64,000 nt of DNA from JANPCX01 sp050916095 (GTDB lineage Bacteria > Pseudomonadota > Gammaproteobacteria > Burkholderiales > Burkholderiaceae_C), in NCBI GenBank assembly GCA_050916095.1, contig CP050901.1, positions 1,550,001 to 1,614,000 on the forward strand. The letters are read 5' to 3'. A program made the position numbers and the translations under genes. The notes under the pieces are model-generated. The model was not told the DNA's origin and ran no database searches. It saw only the letters and a program-made list of their open reading frames with translations. Within the stretch, counting starts at the first letter, position 1. Every line of letters begins with the position of its first letter. Positions 62,543 through 64,000 of this stretch are shown in pieces.

Positions 62543-63628
62543 TTAAAGCTCGAATTCCAGCGGTGGAAGATCGCCCACTTTGCTTTCCGTCCAGTTGATC
62601 CAACGCCCATCTTCCCTTACGAAGATCTGATCCGTGATCGGGTGCTTCCCGCTTGAAAACGCCTTTTCAGCCAAGGCTTTGAGTTGGGCGACGCCATCCT
62701 TGGATCCTGCATCACAAAAAGCGCAAATGTCTCTGCTCGGAATACAAACCACAGGGCTGGTCGGTGTTTTGCTGGCAAACATGGTGTCCCACAGCTCGGG
62801 CACAAGAATCAGACTGGATTCGAACTCGCCTCCCATGACGAGCCCGTTGAAGCCGATTTGTGGTATCAGGGTCAGTCCAGGGCGATCGGCATTGGCTAGC
62901 GCGGACAAGTTGCGCAAACTCTGTCGGTGCAGGTCTGCTGATTTCATGCCAGATTTGCGCAGTTCCTCCCGGGTTAAGTACTGGTAATGACTGCCCTCAT
63001 CGACAAGGTAAAAAACAGCAAAACCGTCTTCTGTGATCCACATCACAGGCTGGCTGCTCTCTGGTAAATCTTTCTCCAGCCCAGAGAGCCTCAGCGAAAG
63101 TTGGTTGCCATCGGTGTCGGGTGGCAGGTGAGCCTGAACGATTCGCGGCAACACACGGGATGCACGCTCCAAGGCTGTTGCATTGTTCGATGTTCCGCCG
63201 CGAGGTGCAGCTTCCGGTTGGTTGGGTTTGTTGGCAGCCTCGGGTACCGATTCGGTGAGTTGTTGTTTGAGGATCTCTTGCTTCAAGCGCTTGTGAGTCG
63301 CTGTGCGCCGGAGTAAAAAAGAGCCAAGAAAGACAACATTCACCACTGGCAGGATCAAGGCCAAACGTCCCAGCAGTTGTGCCTGCCAGCCTAACTTAAT
63401 CACACGCGCCACCTGGCTCAGGCCCCAGCTTCCCAACGAAAACGCTGCAGCCAGTAACGCCAGCTGCAGTGTCAAAATCGGGGCATGGAGTCCCAAACCT
63501 TTGGGCAATACCTGGACCACCAAAACCAAACCAGCGGCCAGCAATGCCAGCTTTATTTTCGCAAGGCCTGCGGCCAACCATTTTTCTTTCTCCACCAAGC
63601 TGTTAGTGGACTTGTATTTCTCGGCCAT
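62543..63628 (-). CDS. Membrane protein with DUF1444-like C-terminal domain
   Basis: The 361-residue protein starts with a helical part holding three or four membrane segments (LALLAAGLVLVVQVL, LQLALLAAAFSLGSW, LALILPVVNVVFLGSFLL). A polar linker follows, and then a soluble domain (about 160-361). That domain resembles DUF1444/YtpQ in stretches such as SSLILVPELWDTMF and VVCIPSRDICAFCDAGS. ATG 63628 with ggaag seven bases upstream is preferred to GTG 63634. Function is unknown. Confidence 0.65.
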   Translation of the reverse strand: MAEKYKSTNSLVEKEKWLAAGLAKIKLALLAAGLVLVVQVLPKGLGLHAPILTLQLALLAAAFSLGSWGLSQVARVIKLGWQAQLLGRLALILPVVNVVFLGSFLLRRTATHKRLKQEILKQQLTESVPEAANKPNQPEAAPRGGTSNNATALERASRVLPRIVQAHLPPDTDGNQLSLRLSGLEKDLPESSQPVMWITEDGFAVFYLVDEGSHYQYLTREELRKSGMKSADLHRQSLRNLSALANADRPGLTLIPQIGFNGLVMGGEFESSLILVPELWDTMFASKTPTSPVVCIPSRDICAFCDAGSKDGVAQLKALAEKAFSSGKHPITDQIFVREDGRWINWTESKVGDLPPLEFEL

Positions 63629-64000
63629 TACCACGCTTCCTTGCTGTGAATGAGTCTTTTTCGATTCAAGGTGTCAGCCTGAAGTGGTCTGACCCGAGGG
63701 ACACGCCAAGCGCCGGTCCATTTTAGAAGAGGCCAGTGTAGTGGGCCTGGTTTTAGGGGCTGCTCTGCTCCAAAGTCGCGTTAAAAATCGACCCCGGAGG
63801 ACCTGAGCGTATTCAGGTGCTGGCAAGCGCTGCATCCCCAATCGGTATGTCTCCTTGGACAAGACTTGGCATTTCATGCCCGTGAGTGGCACTTGCGCAC
63901 TTTGCCTCAAACCGAAGCGGGTTTGATTGAATTTGACTGCGCTGCCTGGCGATTGATGCAGGTGTATTTCCAGCAAAGCGGGCTTTGAGTGCATTTTTTC
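63629..64000. other. Window end, no supported gene
   Basis: No gene is supported in the last 372 bases. A plus-strand frame open from 63785 to the TGA at 63986-63988 gives protein-like text (e.g. AGLIEFDCAAWRLMQVYFQQSGL) but has no proper start. It may be a gene remnant. A minus-strand frame across the same bases looks like its shadow. Confidence 0.35.

Noticed and set aside
63674..63994. Minus-strand frame at the window end
   Set aside because: The opposite strand is also open with more protein-like text, and neither has a convincing start or family match.

Overview
The window reads as a chromosomal segment of a GC-rich betaproteobacterium, most likely Burkholderiales/Comamonadaceae. The evidence is the gene order exbB-exbD-lpxK-trm112-like-kdsB-adk, the neighbouring xseA and sodB genes, and dispersed inverted repeats of the 'ttcgacaagctcag...gaacgg' type that are common between genes in that family. 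This placement comes from reading alone, with no database search. No rRNA, tRNA, CRISPR array or intact insertion sequence was found.

Region 1 (14-17848) is metal-related. After a TonB-dependent receptor comes a Zur-like repressor on the minus strand. Divergent from it is a run of 14 plus-strand genes behind a palindromic Zur/Fur-type site: COG0523 (CobW) GTPase, AztD-like lipoprotein, His-rich outer-membrane barrel, ZnuA/AztC-like binding protein, ZnuB/AztB-like permease, second CobW GTPase, methyltransferase, TonB receptor, FecB/BtuF-like binding protein, FecCD permease, ATPase, a HisI paralog lacking one zinc-ligand Cys, DUF1636, and a free-standing MetH homocysteine domain. It looks like a zinc-starvation programme combining outer-membrane capture, periplasmic delivery, import, GTPase metal allocation and a substitute for a zinc enzyme. 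The Zn-type ABC pair has no ATPase gene beside it.

Region 2 (17999-23878) holds a TonB receptor, a NosF-like ATPase and two DUF3526-type ABC-2 membrane proteins. Two small minus-strand genes (VOC, DUF1801) follow.

Region 3 (24850-31809) is an accessory block. It has three DUF2946 genes, several very small membrane ORFs and an atypical cbb3-like oxidase operon (CcoN-like with an N-terminal extension, CcoO, a mono-haem cytochrome c, Sco, a membrane protein). An imperfect direct repeat of about 129 bp, covering the start of a DUF2946 gene, brackets the block.

Region 4 (31903-40257) is a haem uptake operon (receptor, HmuS, HmuT, HmuU, HmuV) followed by TonB-ExbB-ExbD-ExbD. Region 5 (40312-44184) holds modABC with an unusually short ModC, a repeat-rich spacer and an aldehyde dehydrogenase.

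Region 6 (44215-51518, minus strand) is the strongest candidate for an undescribed system. It is a four-gene operon of an MmeI-like DNA methyltransferase without a visible nuclease motif, a Fic protein, an SF2 helicase and a T5orf172/GIY-YIG-type protein, probably a restriction or phage-defence cassette.

Region 7 (51576-64000) is mostly core: SDR dehydrogenase, adk, kdsB, trm112-like, lpxK, exbD, exbB, xseA, sodB, an SRPBCC protein, an ECF sigma factor with a double-cupin partner, DUF192 and a membrane protein with a DUF1444-like C-terminus.
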